DNA from: Kiritimatiellota bacterium
Lineage (GTDB): Bacteria; Verrucomicrobiota; Kiritimatiellia; RFP12; UBA1067
Reading direction: 5' to 3'
Length of the DNA: 61,606 nucleotides
Assembly: GCA_009778475.1 (NCBI GenBank)
Contig: WRJS01000004.1
Coordinates: 1 to 61,606 of the forward strand
Made by a program: the position numbers and the translations under genes. The notes under the pieces were generated by a model, which worked only from the letters and a program-made list of their open reading frames with translations, searched no databases and was not told the origin of the DNA. Below, piece by piece: positions 22,592 through 32,135 of the stretch. Every line of letters begins with the position of its first letter. Position 1 is the first letter of the stretch.

Positions 22592-24763
22592 ATGAAGGTG
22601 TTGATCGGTATGGCGTGTGCGTTGGGCGCGACAATCGCGGCGGCGCAGAATGTGCGGGCGGTGAAAACCGGGTCGCGGATTGACGTGACCATCGACGGGG
22701 CGTTTTTCACGAGCTACCGTTTTTCGGCGGAGGAGAAGTACCCGTTCTTCTTCCCCGTGAACGGGCCTTCGGGCGCGGGCGTGACATCGATGCGGAACGG
22801 GGAGTACCCGCACCACAGCTCGCTCTTCTTCGGGTGCGACAGGGTGAACGGCGGCAACTATTGGCAGGAGGGCTTGGAGCGCGGCCAGATCGTGTCCGAG
22901 GGCGCGGTCTTGAAGGAGGCGGCGGGCAAGCGGGTGGTCATCACGGAGACGTGCAACTGGGTGCGCCCGAATGCGCCGTCGCCGTTCCGCGACACGCGCG
23001 TCATCACCATCTCCGCGCCGTCGAAGGCCGTGCGGCAGATCGATTTCGACATCACGATGGAGGCGCTGGTTGACGTGGAGATTCTGGAGACGAACCATTC
23101 GCTGTTCAGCGCGCGCATGGATCCCGATCTGGCGGTCGTGAACGGCGGCACGATGGTCAACGCGCAGGGCGATCTGAGCCAAGCCGGAACGCACGGCGCG
23201 CGCTCGCCGTGGATCGCGTATTACGGGACGCGCGGGAGCGGGAGGTCCGAGGGGCTGGCGATTTTGCAGCATCCGTCGAACCCGTTCTATCCCGAGCCGT
23301 GGCTGACGCGCGATTACGGGTTCATGTCGCCGACGCAGTTCCAGTTCCCGCCGGACAAGAAGTCAATCACCATCAAGCAAGGGGAGAAGTGGGCGATGAG
23401 ATACCGTGTGCTGGTGTTCGAGGGCGATGCCGCGGCGGCGAAGGTCGGCGAGCGTTTCGCGGAGTATGCGGGGCTGCCGAAGATTGGGCTGCTGACGCTT
23501 GACCCCGGTCATTTCCACGCCGCGCTGGTGCAGAAGCAGATGTACCCGCGCCTCGCGCCGGAGGTCAACGTCTATGCGCCCGCCGGGCCGGACGTGGAGA
23601 TGCACCTGAAACGCATCGAGGGCTTCAACACCCGCGCCGACGCGCCCACCGCATGGAAAACCGCCGTCTATCGCGGCGACGATTTCGCGCAGAAGATGAT
23701 ACAGGAGAAGAAGGGCAACGTGGTCGTCACCTCGGGCAACAACGCGAAGAAGGCGCAGTACATTCTCGATAGCGTGAAGGCGGGGTTCAATGTGCTGGCC
23801 GACAAACCTATGGCCATCACCCCTGCGGACTTCGCGCTGCTTCAAGAAGCGTTCAAGATCGCGGCCGAAAAGAAGCTGCTGCTCTACGACATCATGACCG
23901 AGCGTTACGAGATCACCACCATGCTCCAGCGCCACTTCGTGCAATCCAAGGAGCTGTTCGGGACGGTTGACCCCGGCACGCCCGATGACCCGTCGGTCAC
24001 GAAGGAGAGCGTCCACCACTTCTCCAAGATGGTCGCCGGCGCGCCCCTCCAGCGCCCGCCGTGGTTCTTCGACGTGAAGCAGCAGGGCGAGGGCATCGTG
24101 GACGTGACCACGCACCTTGTGGACCTTGTGCAATGGGAACTCTTCCCCGGACAGGTCATCAGGGACGGCGACGTGAAGATGCTGAAGGCGCGGAAGTTCA
24201 ACACCGCCATCACGCCCGAACAGTTCACGCGCACCACCTCCGTGCCGACGTTCCCCGACTACCTGCAAGCGTACAAGGGCGCGGACGGCAACCTGCAAGT
24301 GCCGTGCAACGGCGAGTTCACCTACAGCCTGCGCGGCGTGAACTGCAAAATCTCCGTCATCTGGAACTACGAGGCCCCCGCCGGTGCCGGCGACACGCAC
24401 TACTCGCTCATGCGCGGCACCAAACTCTCCGCCATCATCCGCCAAGGCAAGGAGCAGGGCTACAAGCCCATGCTCTACCTCGAGCCCCGCGCGGGCGTGG
24501 ACGCGGCCGCGCTCGAGGCCCCGCTGCAGGCCGCCGTCGCCGCCGCCGCGAAGATGTGGCCCGGCGTGTCCGCCAAGAAGATTGAAGGCGGCTGGGAGAT
24601 CGTCATCCCGCAGGCCTACCACAACGGCCACGAGGCGCACTTCGGGCAGGTCGCCGAGAAATACATCGGCTTCCTCGACGCGGGCGCGATGCCGTCATGG
24701 GAAGTCCCCAACATGATCCAGAAATACCACACCATCATGGAAGCCTACAAGATGTCGCGGTGA
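22592..24763 (+). CDS. PmoA-like (DUF6807) domain fused to Gfo/Idh/MocA-type oxidoreductase
   Basis: 723 residues. The ATG at 22592 follows AGGAGGAGAG; the frame is open upstream to 22508 without a site. A signal peptide ends IAAAQ. Residues 20-300 match PmoA-like DUF6807 proteins (YPFFFPVNGPSGAGVTSMRNGEYPHHSSLFFGC). From about 300 the Gfo/Idh/MocA part follows (GLLTLDPGHFHAALVQKQM; VTSGNNAKKAQYILDSVKAG; VLADKPMAI), with a putative oxidoreductase C-terminal domain. The classical GxGxxG is replaced by a GLLTLDPGHFHA segment. Such fusions occur in Bacteroidetes and PVC bacteria and are thought to act on sugars in the periplasm; the substrate is unknown. Confidence 0.85.
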   Translation: MKVLIGMACALGATIAAAQNVRAVKTGSRIDVTIDGAFFTSYRFSAEEKYPFFFPVNGPSGAGVTSMRNGEYPHHSSLFFGCDRVNGGNYWQEGLERGQIVSEGAVLKEAAGKRVVITETCNWVRPNAPSPFRDTRVITISAPSKAVRQIDFDITMEALVDVEILETNHSLFSARMDPDLAVVNGGTMVNAQGDLSQAGTHGARSPWIAYYGTRGSGRSEGLAILQHPSNPFYPEPWLTRDYGFMSPTQFQFPPDKKSITIKQGEKWAMRYRVLVFEGDAAAAKVGERFAEYAGLPKIGLLTLDPGHFHAALVQKQMYPRLAPEVNVYAPAGPDVEMHLKRIEGFNTRADAPTAWKTAVYRGDDFAQKMIQEKKGNVVVTSGNNAKKAQYILDSVKAGFNVLADKPMAITPADFALLQEAFKIAAEKKLLLYDIMTERYEITTMLQRHFVQSKELFGTVDPGTPDDPSVTKESVHHFSKMVAGAPLQRPPWFFDVKQQGEGIVDVTTHLVDLVQWELFPGQVIRDGDVKMLKARKFNTAITPEQFTRTTSVPTFPDYLQAYKGADGNLQVPCNGEFTYSLRGVNCKISVIWNYEAPAGAGDTHYSLMRGTKLSAIIRQGKEQGYKPMLYLEPRAGVDAAALEAPLQAAVAAAAKMWPGVSAKKIEGGWEIVIPQAYHNGHEAHFGQVAEKYIGFLDAGAMPSWEVPNMIQKYHTIMEAYKMSR

Positions 24764-24817
24764 TTCGTGGCGGGTGACGCGTCGCGATTCACAAGCCACG
24801 AAGGGAACGGGGGTTTG

Positions 24818-26170
24818 ATGAGAATATGTGTTTTGATGGCGTCGCTCGCGGCGGCGTGTGTTGCGCACGCGCGGCAATTCACAGGGCCGGACGCATGGCA
24901 GCCTGTCCATACGGACGTGATTAAGAAATGGCAGGACGAGCAGGGTAAAGGCGGCGAGGCGCACGTGCGCGTGTGGAACGGCGTGGCTGCCGATGCGCGG
25001 CAACGCACGGTGCGGCTGCTGGCGGAGGCGGTCGGCCACGCCGAGGGCGTGACGACCGAGTTCCTGATTGTCGGCCCGGGCAGCGACCGCGCCTACGAGG
25101 CCGCGGCCGTCACCGTCGCGAAACCGAGCGACATCGTCCTGGCCATGGAGCATATCGGGCTGCCCCGCGGCGGGGGCGTGTACAGCCGCCCGTTCCGCTT
25201 CTGGCCGTGCGGCGAACGCGTGAGCGCGACGGCGCGGCACCTCAGCGACCCCGAGGGGAAAGCGTACCCGTTGCAATCGCTCGTCAAGGACACCAGCGCG
25301 GAGGGCCTGCTCGGCGGCGGCGGGCTTGTGTTCGCGGGCGGGCGCTGGCGCGACGGCGAGTGCCTGGCGGACACGCGGCAGCCGAGCGCGGTCATCTCGC
25401 TCTACAACGAGGCGGAGACCCTTTTCGATGTGCCGTTCCAAGCCTCCCAAGGCGCGGTGTACGGGCGCGTCTCGCTCGCCAAGGCCCTGCCCTACGGCGA
25501 GGTGCTGGAGATCACGCTCGCGCCGCTGCCCTCGAAAGACGGCAAGCCGTGGGTCAAGCAACTGAACGTTTTGGCGGCGCACGAGAACGGGGAATGGGCC
25601 ATCACCTGCTCCGGCACCAATAACGCCGTCCAGCACAAAGGAGACCTCGCAAGCACACTGGCGTGGATGAAGGCCGAAGACGCGGCCGGCCGCGATCTGT
25701 TCGTCACGCTGAACATGCGCGACGACCTGCCGCTGGCGAAGGCCGCCGACGTGGCGCGCGTCTTCTACATGCTCGACGGCAAGGGGATCAAGCTGGACGG
25801 CAAGGGCGAGGGCGGTGTCTATCCGCGCGCGTTCCTGCCGCAAGAGCAATGGCGCGAGCGCGAGGGGCGCACACCCCAGCCGTTCGAGATACACATCACG
25901 CCGGATGCCGCTGGCGGCTTCACGAAAAAACTGACGTTCATCGAAGAGGACTGGACGGTCGAAGGCCTCGACCCCAAACTGACGCCCAAGGACTACCCCT
26001 TCAGCGCGTGGGACGATCTCCCTGCGCTCATCCAGAATGTCGGCGGCGAAGACAGCAAGGTCAACCTGCTGTTTGTCTTCGCCCCCTCCGCCGCCCCCAT
26101 CAAGACGTTCATGCCCGCCATCCGCGCCCTCGCCGAGCGCCTGCCGCTGGTCTATGTCTTCGGCGAGTAG
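24818..26170 (+). CDS. Secreted protein of unknown function
   Basis: 450 residues. The ATG at 24818 lies after GGGGG; the frame is open upstream to 24767. A signal peptide ends AHARQ. The mature part begins FTGPDAWQPVHTDVIKKWQDEQ and holds RPFRFWPCGERV and a single further Cys region (WAITCSGTNN); a late segment FEIHITPDAAGG precedes an alpha/beta-like end (VNLLFVFAPSAAPIKTFMPA). I do not recognise a family. It follows the oxidoreductase by 54 nt and is probably in the same transcript, so it may serve the same substrate. Confidence 0.7.
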   Translation: MRICVLMASLAAACVAHARQFTGPDAWQPVHTDVIKKWQDEQGKGGEAHVRVWNGVAADARQRTVRLLAEAVGHAEGVTTEFLIVGPGSDRAYEAAAVTVAKPSDIVLAMEHIGLPRGGGVYSRPFRFWPCGERVSATARHLSDPEGKAYPLQSLVKDTSAEGLLGGGGLVFAGGRWRDGECLADTRQPSAVISLYNEAETLFDVPFQASQGAVYGRVSLAKALPYGEVLEITLAPLPSKDGKPWVKQLNVLAAHENGEWAITCSGTNNAVQHKGDLASTLAWMKAEDAAGRDLFVTLNMRDDLPLAKAADVARVFYMLDGKGIKLDGKGEGGVYPRAFLPQEQWREREGRTPQPFEIHITPDAAGGFTKKLTFIEEDWTVEGLDPKLTPKDYPFSAWDDLPALIQNVGGEDSKVNLLFVFAPSAAPIKTFMPAIRALAERLPLVYVFGE

Positions 26171-26171
26171 A

Positions 26172-26332
26172 ATGGCGCGGAGGCGCAGAGTTTTTAGACA
26201 GGGTTAACAGGATTGGCAATTTTACGAATCGTCTCAAAATTGAATGGACATGAATTTTGCGGCTCACGAGGACGTTCGCCCTCCATTGCACCCCCGCGTC
26301 TCTGCGCGAAAATAATCTGCTCGAATTACGAA
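26172..26332. repeat. Mosaic of dispersed intergenic repeats
   Basis: Contains GCGGAGGCGCAGAG (26175) and its inverted relative CGCGTCTCTGCGCG (26295), ACAGGGTTAACAGGATTGG (26199), and GCGGCTCACGAGGACG followed by TTCGCCCTCCA (26260-26286). Each of these occurs elsewhere in the window. No gene seen. Confidence 0.6.
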
Positions 26333-26361
26333 TTGTTTTCCGCGCCGTGAACCGCTATACT
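26333..26361 (+). promoter_or_regulatory. Possible promoter for lpxK-murJ
   Basis: TTGTTT at 26333-26338, 17-nt spacer, TATACT at 26356-26361, 27 nt before the ATG. The -10 box is good, the -35 box moderate. Confidence 0.5.
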
Positions 26362-26388
26362 ATTTAATTTTACCTATCGGCAGGGACT

Positions 26389-27579
26389 ATGGCGCGGAGT
26401 AAAATACGAGGCATTGAACGGATCGAGCAGAAGCTCGTCCGGATCATCCAGGAGCCGGGTGCAGACGTGGGCCACCCGTGGCACGTGCGCCTGATGTTGG
26501 GGACGTTGCGCGTCATCTCGCTGGTCTTCGCGGGCATCGTCATCATTCGTCGCGACCTCTACCGCATCGGCATCTTCCGCCGTTACCCGCTCGGGTGCCA
26601 GGTCATCAGCGTGGGCAACATCACGGCGGGCGGCACAGGCAAGACACCCGTGGTCGAAATCTTCGCGCGCGAGCTGCAGAAGTCCGGGCGGCGCGTGGCC
26701 ATCCTCAGCCGCGGCTACCGCAAGCGCGAGCTGCCGTGGTACCAGCGCCTGTTCAAGGAGAATATCGACCCGCCGCGCGTCGTCAGCGACGGAACCCGCC
26801 TGTTGCTCGACAGCGAGATGGGCGGCGACGAGCCTTACATGCTGGCCAGCAACCTGCCGGGCGTCGTCGTGCTGGTGGACAAGAACCGCGTCAAGAGCGG
26901 GCGCTACGCGGTCAAGCGCCTGAAATGCGACACGCTCATCCTCGACGACGGCTTCCAATACTGGAAGCTCCAGCACATGCTGGAGGTCGTGCTGGTGGAC
27001 AAGACGAACCCGTTCGGCAACGGCCACCTGCTCCCGCGCGGCGTGCTGCGCGAGTCCGCCCGCAACCTCAAACGCGCGGACGTGATTTTCATCACCAAGT
27101 CGAACGGCGACTCCGCCGCGCTGCGCGAACAGATCCGCGCCCTGAACGCTAAGGCCGAGATCATCGAGTGCTGCCACAAGCCGCGCTACCTGCAGAACGT
27201 CTATACGGCACGGCACACGCCGCTCGAATGGCTGAAGGGAAAGACCCTCACCACGCTCTCGGGCATCGCCTCGCCGCAGGGCTTCGAGGACTCGCTCCGC
27301 GCCATGGGCGCGAAGGTCATCCACTGCGACCGCTACGCCGACCACCACCGCTACAACGCGCAGGAAATCATTGATGCCGTGAACCGCGCCTCCGACTACA
27401 AGGCCGACGCGCTCGTAACCACCGAGAAGGATGCCGTGCGTTTCCCGCACCTCGAGACGACCCCCGTCCCTGTTTACCACCTGCGCGTGGACATCGAACT
27501 GCTCAGCGGCACGGAGAGCTTCCATGACGCGGTGGAACGCATCTGCTTCCGTAAAAACGCGAGAGACCCGCGACCATGA
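26389..27579 (+). CDS. lpxK: Tetraacyldisaccharide 4'-kinase
   Basis: 396 residues. Phosphorylates the 4' position of the lipid A disaccharide at the inner membrane. An N-terminal membrane helix (about 45-62: [19 protein letters not shown]) precedes the P-loop [14 protein letters not shown]. Family motifs [24 protein letters not shown] and [11 protein letters not shown] follow. The first 35 residues are an extra basic segment compared with the usual ~330-residue family members. A CAGGGA site precedes the ATG. Its end overlaps murJ by 4 nt (ATGA), so the two are coupled. Presence implies lipid A, hence a Gram-negative outer membrane. Confidence 0.95.
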   Translation: MARSKIRGIERIEQKLVRIIQEPGADVGHPWHVRLMLGTLRVISLVFAGIVIIRRDLYRIGIFRRYPLGCQVISVGNITAGGTGKTPVVEIFARELQKSGRRVAILSRGYRKRELPWYQRLFKENIDPPRVVSDGTRLLLDSEMGGDEPYMLASNLPGVVVLVDKNRVKSGRYAVKRLKCDTLILDDGFQYWKLQHMLEVVLVDKTNPFGNGHLLPRGVLRESARNLKRADVIFITKSNGDSAALREQIRALNAKAEIIECCHKPRYLQNVYTARHTPLEWLKGKTLTTLSGIASPQGFEDSLRAMGAKVIHCDRYADHHRYNAQEIIDAVNRASDYKADALVTTEKDAVRFPHLETTPVPVYHLRVDIELLSGTESFHDAVERICFRKNARDPRP

Positions 27580-29240
27580 GCGCGCCGGAAAAAAGCGAGC
27601 GAGGTCATCATGCGCCCGTGTTGCGGTCGGTGAGCGTCGTGAGCGCGATGACGGCCATCAGCCGCCTTGGCGGCCTCGTGCGCGAGATGGCCATGGCGCA
27701 CTTCTTCGGCACGTCCGCGCTGAAGTCCGCGTTCGACATCGCGTTCACCCTCCCCAACCTCTTCCGCCGCCTCTTCGGCGAGGGGGCGCTCTCGAGCGCG
27801 TTCGTCCCGGTGTTCAGCGAGACGCTGGAGAAGGAGGGGCGCGAGCAGGCGCGGGTGTTCGCCATGCGGGTCATCTCCCTGCTGGCCCTCGCGCTGGGGG
27901 TGCTCACGCTGGGGGGCATCCTGCTCTCCTACCCGCTGGCGCGCGTGCTGCCGCCGGAGAGCCGCTGGCTGCTGCCGTTGCCCATGATGCGCATCATGCT
28001 GCCGTACGCGCTGCTCATCTGCGTGGCCGCGCTCGTGGCGGGGATGCTCAACACGCTGGGCAAGTTCGCGGTGTCGTCGTTCACGCCGTTCCTGCTGAAC
28101 GCCATCTGGATCCTGACGCTCGTGGGCATCTGCCCGTTCCTGCGCGACGACCCCGGTTTCCGCGTCACCGTGCTGAGCTGGATGATCCTCCTTGCGGGGC
28201 TGGCGCAGATCGCCTTCCAGCTTCCCGCGCTCCACCGCCACGGCTTCCGCTTCGGCCTGTGCTGGTCGGGCATCTTCGGCGACCCGCGCCTGCGCCGCGT
28301 CCTCATCCTGATGGGCCCGGCCGCGCTGGGCATGGGCCTGATCCAGGTCAACGTGTGCGTGGACAAGCTGCTGGCGTACTGGGCGGACACCGCCGCGCCC
28401 GCCGCGCTGGAGTACGCCGAGCGCATCGTCTATCTGCCGCTGGGGATGTTCGGCACGGCGTTCATGACCGTACTGCTGCCGACGTTCTCGCGGCAGGCCT
28501 CGCGCGGCGACCACCACGCGATGCGCCAGACCCTCGAGCGCGCCATGCGCAACATGATGCTCATCATGGCCCCCTGCTCGGCGGGCCTGCTCGTGCTGGC
28601 CCTCCCGTGCATCGAGATGATCTACCGCACCAAGGGCGGCGCGTTCGACCCCGAGTCCGCCGTGCTGAGCGCGCGCGCGCTGGCGGCCTACGCGCCGGGC
28701 CTGCTCGTGTTCAGCTTCCACAAGGCCCTCGTGCCGGCCTTCTACGGCTTGCAGGATTTGAAGACGCCGCTGCGCGTGAGCCTCTTCGGGCTGCTGCTCA
28801 ACGTGACCCTGAACGTCACCAGCGTCATCCTCCTGCCGCACGGCTGGAAGCACACGGGCATCGCCGCCTCCACCGTCCTGACCAGCGCGGTCAACGGCCT
28901 CACGCTCGCCGTCATCCTGCGCCGCCGCATCGGCGCGCCCTGCGCCGGGGGCGTGCTGAAGACCTTGGCGAAGGCCGCGGCGGCGGCCGCGCTCGCCGCC
29001 GTCATCGCCTACGCCACCCACACCATGCTCGGCCGCATCCTGCCCGCTCTGGCGGGGGAAGGCGCGGGCAAGCTGACGCAAGTCTGCGCCGTGTCCGGCG
29101 CCGTCCTCGCCGCCGCGCTCGCCTACGGCGCGTTGGCCCTCGCGTTCATGCGCGGCGAGCTCATGGAGATGATCAACGAATTCCGCCACCGCCGCGACGC
29201 AGGGAGCGCAGGGAGCGCAGGGCTTCCGCCCTGCAATTAG
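27576..29240 (+). CDS. murJ: Lipid II flippase MurJ (MviN family)
   Basis: 554 residues. Moves lipid II across the inner membrane for peptidoglycan synthesis. The N-terminus has the family signature SRLGGLVREMAMAHFFGTS, then FTLPNLFRRLFGEGALSSAFVPVF; about 13-14 hydrophobic helices run to residue 520. Start overlaps the lpxK stop. The last residues, GSAGSAGLPPCN, are encoded by a REP-like hairpin (29206-29234) and the stop codon by the adjoining heptamer array, so the native C-terminus has been replaced by repeat DNA. Confidence 0.95.
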   Translation: MSAPEKSERGHHAPVLRSVSVVSAMTAISRLGGLVREMAMAHFFGTSALKSAFDIAFTLPNLFRRLFGEGALSSAFVPVFSETLEKEGREQARVFAMRVISLLALALGVLTLGGILLSYPLARVLPPESRWLLPLPMMRIMLPYALLICVAALVAGMLNTLGKFAVSSFTPFLLNAIWILTLVGICPFLRDDPGFRVTVLSWMILLAGLAQIAFQLPALHRHGFRFGLCWSGIFGDPRLRRVLILMGPAALGMGLIQVNVCVDKLLAYWADTAAPAALEYAERIVYLPLGMFGTAFMTVLLPTFSRQASRGDHHAMRQTLERAMRNMMLIMAPCSAGLLVLALPCIEMIYRTKGGAFDPESAVLSARALAAYAPGLLVFSFHKALVPAFYGLQDLKTPLRVSLFGLLLNVTLNVTSVILLPHGWKHTGIAASTVLTSAVNGLTLAVILRRRIGAPCAGGVLKTLAKAAAAAALAAVIAYATHTMLGRILPALAGEGAGKLTQVCAVSGAVLAAALAYGALALAFMRGELMEMINEFRHRRDAGSAGSAGLPPCN

Positions 29241-29269
29241 GAATTAGGAATTAGGAATTAGAAATTAGG
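29206..29269 (+). repeat. REP-like hairpin plus AATTAGG heptamer array
   Basis: GGGAGCGCAGGGAGCGCAG leads into the hairpin GCAGGGC-TTCC-GCCCTGC (29217-29234), followed directly by five 7-bp units (AATTAGG, one AATTAGA) at 29235-29269. The same hairpin followed by AATTAG is at 32087-32110. Confidence 0.85.
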
Positions 29270-29358
29270 AATCCACTGGAGGGCGCGGAATCCAGTACCA
29301 GAGTCCGCGTTCACGCGGACCGCGAAGCGGGGCCCCGCCCCCGCTTCGCGCTTCGCGC

Positions 29359-29387
29359 TTGCGCTCCGCCGCCGTATGTGCTACGAT
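29359..29387 (+). promoter_or_regulatory. Promoter of the ankyrin gene, possibly giving a leaderless mRNA
   Basis: TTGCGC at 29359-29364, 17-nt spacer, TACGAT at 29382-29387. The ATG at 29397 is only 9 nt past the -10 box and has no ribosome site. Confidence 0.5.
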
Positions 29388-29396
29388 TCTCACACT

Positions 29397-32072
29397 ATGA
29401 AAAAGACACTGCTCGTTTCATGCCTCTGCTGCCTCGCGCTCAGCCCGCTGGGTGCGGCGGAGATGACCGCCGAGGCGCAGGCGAAAGCCGACGCGCTCAT
29501 CGCGAAGCACGGCAACGCCGCGCTCGTGAATTACCTGCTGGGCATCACGCTCGCGTACGTTCGCCTGGAGGACGAGGCGTACAAGAATGGCGCGGAGAAC
29601 GCGGGCAATCTCCCGCAGGAGCCCATCCCCCTCGGCATGGTCGAGTACCTCGTGTCCAAGGGCTCGGACGTGAACGCGGCAGTCGCCGACGCCGACATGG
29701 CGGGCGAGGATGAGAAATGGATGGTCGGCAGCACCCCGCTCTGTTTCGTGGCGGACTGGAAAGGGAGCGCGGATGTCGCCGCGTTCCTCATCGCCAAGGG
29801 TGCGGACGTCAAGGCGGATAACCTGCCGCTCCAGATTGCGGTGGGGCATCGGGGCAACGCCGAGGTCGCCGCGCTCCTCATCGCCCACGGGGCGGACATC
29901 CGCACGAAAGAGGAGGACGGCACCTCCTTGATCCTTATGGCGGCGTGGTACAATCACACCGAGACCGTCAGGCTGCTCGCCGCCAAGGGCGCGGACGTGA
30001 GCGCGAGAGACAAATGGGGCTACACCCCGCTCCATCGCGCGGGGAACGCCGAGATCGCCAAGATCCTTGTCGCTAAAGGCGCGGACGTGAACGCAAGAAC
30101 CGAGGGCGGCGTCACCCCGCTCCATACGGTGGAGGATGCCGGGGTCATCAAGTTCCTTGCCGAGAAGGGCGCGGATGTGAACGCGAAAGACAAGCAAGAC
30201 TACACCCCGCTCCATCAGAGGGCGCACCGGGGCAGCGCCGAAGCCGCCAAGGCGCTCATCGCCCTCGGCGCGGACATCCACGCGGTGAACGTGAACGGGA
30301 AAACCCCGCTCCTCGAGGCGGTGTGGGCTAACCAGCACGACCCCGAGGTCGCCAAGTGCCTCGTGGACGCGGGGGCGGACGTGAACGTGAAGGACAGGCA
30401 CGGCGTCACGCCGCTCCTCTCGGCGGCAGGGGACAAGCCGCTCGAGACCGTCAAATACCTCATCGACAAAGGCGCGGACGTGAATGTGGACGGCGGCTTC
30501 GGCGGGTCTTTGCTCCATCGGGCGGCGCACAATAAGCACACCGACGTCCTCAAATATTTCCTCTCCCGCCCCGGCGCGGACATCAACGAGAGGGGCGGCT
30601 GGGAGGGGCAAACCCTGCTCCATGCGGCGGTGCAGGTCGCTTCATACGATTTCAAAAAAGACAAGAGGGTGGGGCTCATCGAAAACGCGAAGTACCTCGT
30701 CTCCATCGGCGCGGATGTGAGCGCGAAAGACGACGAGGGGCGTACCCCGCTCCATGTGGCGGGGAGCGCGGAAGCCGCCGAGTACCTCGTCTCGCTCGGC
30801 GCGGATATCCACGCGAAGGACAACAACGGCAAGACCCCGCTCCATACGGTGCAGGGCTTGGAAGCCGTCGAATACCTCGTGTCCAAGGGCGCGGACGTGA
30901 ACGCGAAGGACAGCAACGGGCAGACTCCGCTCTGTGATGCGGCAACGGAGAGGAAAGGTCCCGAGGTCATCGCGTTCCTCACGTCCAAGGGGGCGGTGAT
31001 GGGCGCGGACGTCAACGCGATGATTGGCGACAACGGCTTGAAGGAAACCCCGCTCCACAAGGCGGTGGGGCATGGAGGAAACCTCGAAGCCGTCAAGTTC
31101 CTCATCTCCCAAGGCGCGGACGTGAACGCGCCCAACGGCTACAACGGCTACACGCCGTTGCACGAGGCGCTGTGGAACGGTCAGGATGGGTTTGGAAGGA
31201 ATGAAGACCTCGAAATCGTCAAGTACCTCATCGAGAACGGGGCGGACATCCACGCGAAAGATGCGTGGGGCGCACCCCCGATCCACACGGCGGTGAAGGG
31301 GCGTGCCGGTCATAAGGTCGAGATTATCAAGTACCTCGTCTCCAAGGGCGCGGACCCCCTCGCGAAAGACAACTACGGCAACACCCCGTTCCATCATGCG
31401 CATAATGTCGAGGTCATCAAATACCTCGCCACCCTCGGGCAGGATGTCAGCGCGAAGAACAGCAGGGGCGAGACCCTGCTCCATGAGACAGGCACGCTCG
31501 AAGTCGCGCAATACCTCATTGAGCAAGGCGTGGACATCCACGTGCGTGACGACGAGGGGAGAACCCCGCTCCACTGGCTCACGCTCTCGACGTGCTACGA
31601 GCGGGCGGGAATCCTCGCGCTCGCAAAACACCTCGTCGCCAAAGGCGCGGACACCCGCGCGAAAATCAACAACGGCAACAACCTGCTCCACCTCGCGGTG
31701 CAGCGCGGCGACACCGACCTCATCCGCTACATCCTCTCCCTCGGGTTCGACGTCAACGAGCGCAACAACCTCGGCAACACCCCCCTGCACCTCGCCGCGC
31801 GTTACAACGCCGACCCCGGCGTCACCGCGCTCCTGCTCGATCAGGGCGCCGACGTGAACGCCAAGAACCCCAAGGGCGAGACCCCCCTCCACGACGCCGC
31901 CCGCGAGAACAAGACCCCCGGCGTCGCCGCCCTGCTCATCGCCAAAGGCGCCGAAGCCGACGCCCGCGACAACGCCGGCAAAGCCCCCTACGACCACGCC
32001 ATCGACCGCGCCAACACCCCCCTCATCGAATACCTCCGCACCCTCCCCCCGCCCGAGGGGGGAGGGAATTAG
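29397..32072 (+). CDS. Exported ankyrin-repeat protein
   Basis: 891 residues; the start at 29397 gives a clean signal peptide ending PLGAAE. The rest is about 23 ankyrin repeats of the form GxTPLHxA...VAKYLVSKGADVNAKD, evenly spaced to residue 880, then PPPEGGGN. No enzymatic domain is seen, so a protein-binding role in the periplasm or outside the cell is likely. It interrupts a cell-envelope gene run (murJ before, murG after) and has its own promoter. Strong internal repetition in the DNA makes repeat-number change or misassembly possible. Confidence 0.9.
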   Translation: MKKTLLVSCLCCLALSPLGAAEMTAEAQAKADALIAKHGNAALVNYLLGITLAYVRLEDEAYKNGAENAGNLPQEPIPLGMVEYLVSKGSDVNAAVADADMAGEDEKWMVGSTPLCFVADWKGSADVAAFLIAKGADVKADNLPLQIAVGHRGNAEVAALLIAHGADIRTKEEDGTSLILMAAWYNHTETVRLLAAKGADVSARDKWGYTPLHRAGNAEIAKILVAKGADVNARTEGGVTPLHTVEDAGVIKFLAEKGADVNAKDKQDYTPLHQRAHRGSAEAAKALIALGADIHAVNVNGKTPLLEAVWANQHDPEVAKCLVDAGADVNVKDRHGVTPLLSAAGDKPLETVKYLIDKGADVNVDGGFGGSLLHRAAHNKHTDVLKYFLSRPGADINERGGWEGQTLLHAAVQVASYDFKKDKRVGLIENAKYLVSIGADVSAKDDEGRTPLHVAGSAEAAEYLVSLGADIHAKDNNGKTPLHTVQGLEAVEYLVSKGADVNAKDSNGQTPLCDAATERKGPEVIAFLTSKGAVMGADVNAMIGDNGLKETPLHKAVGHGGNLEAVKFLISQGADVNAPNGYNGYTPLHEALWNGQDGFGRNEDLEIVKYLIENGADIHAKDAWGAPPIHTAVKGRAGHKVEIIKYLVSKGADPLAKDNYGNTPFHHAHNVEVIKYLATLGQDVSAKNSRGETLLHETGTLEVAQYLIEQGVDIHVRDDEGRTPLHWLTLSTCYERAGILALAKHLVAKGADTRAKINNGNNLLHLAVQRGDTDLIRYILSLGFDVNERNNLGNTPLHLAARYNADPGVTALLLDQGADVNAKNPKGETPLHDAARENKTPGVAALLIAKGAEADARDNAGKAPYDHAIDRANTPLIEYLRTLPPPEGGGN

Positions 32073-32080
32073 GAATGCCC

Positions 32081-32110
32081 GGGAGCGCAGGGCTTCCGCC
32101 CTGCAATTAG
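32081..32110 (+). repeat. REP-like hairpin between ankyrin gene and murG
   Basis: GGGAGCGCAGGGCTTCC then GCCCTGC, stem GCAGGGC/GCCCTGC at 32087-32104, followed by AATTAG. Same element as at 29217. Confidence 0.8.
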
Positions 32111-32135
32111 AAATCAGAGATTTGGAACAGACCGT

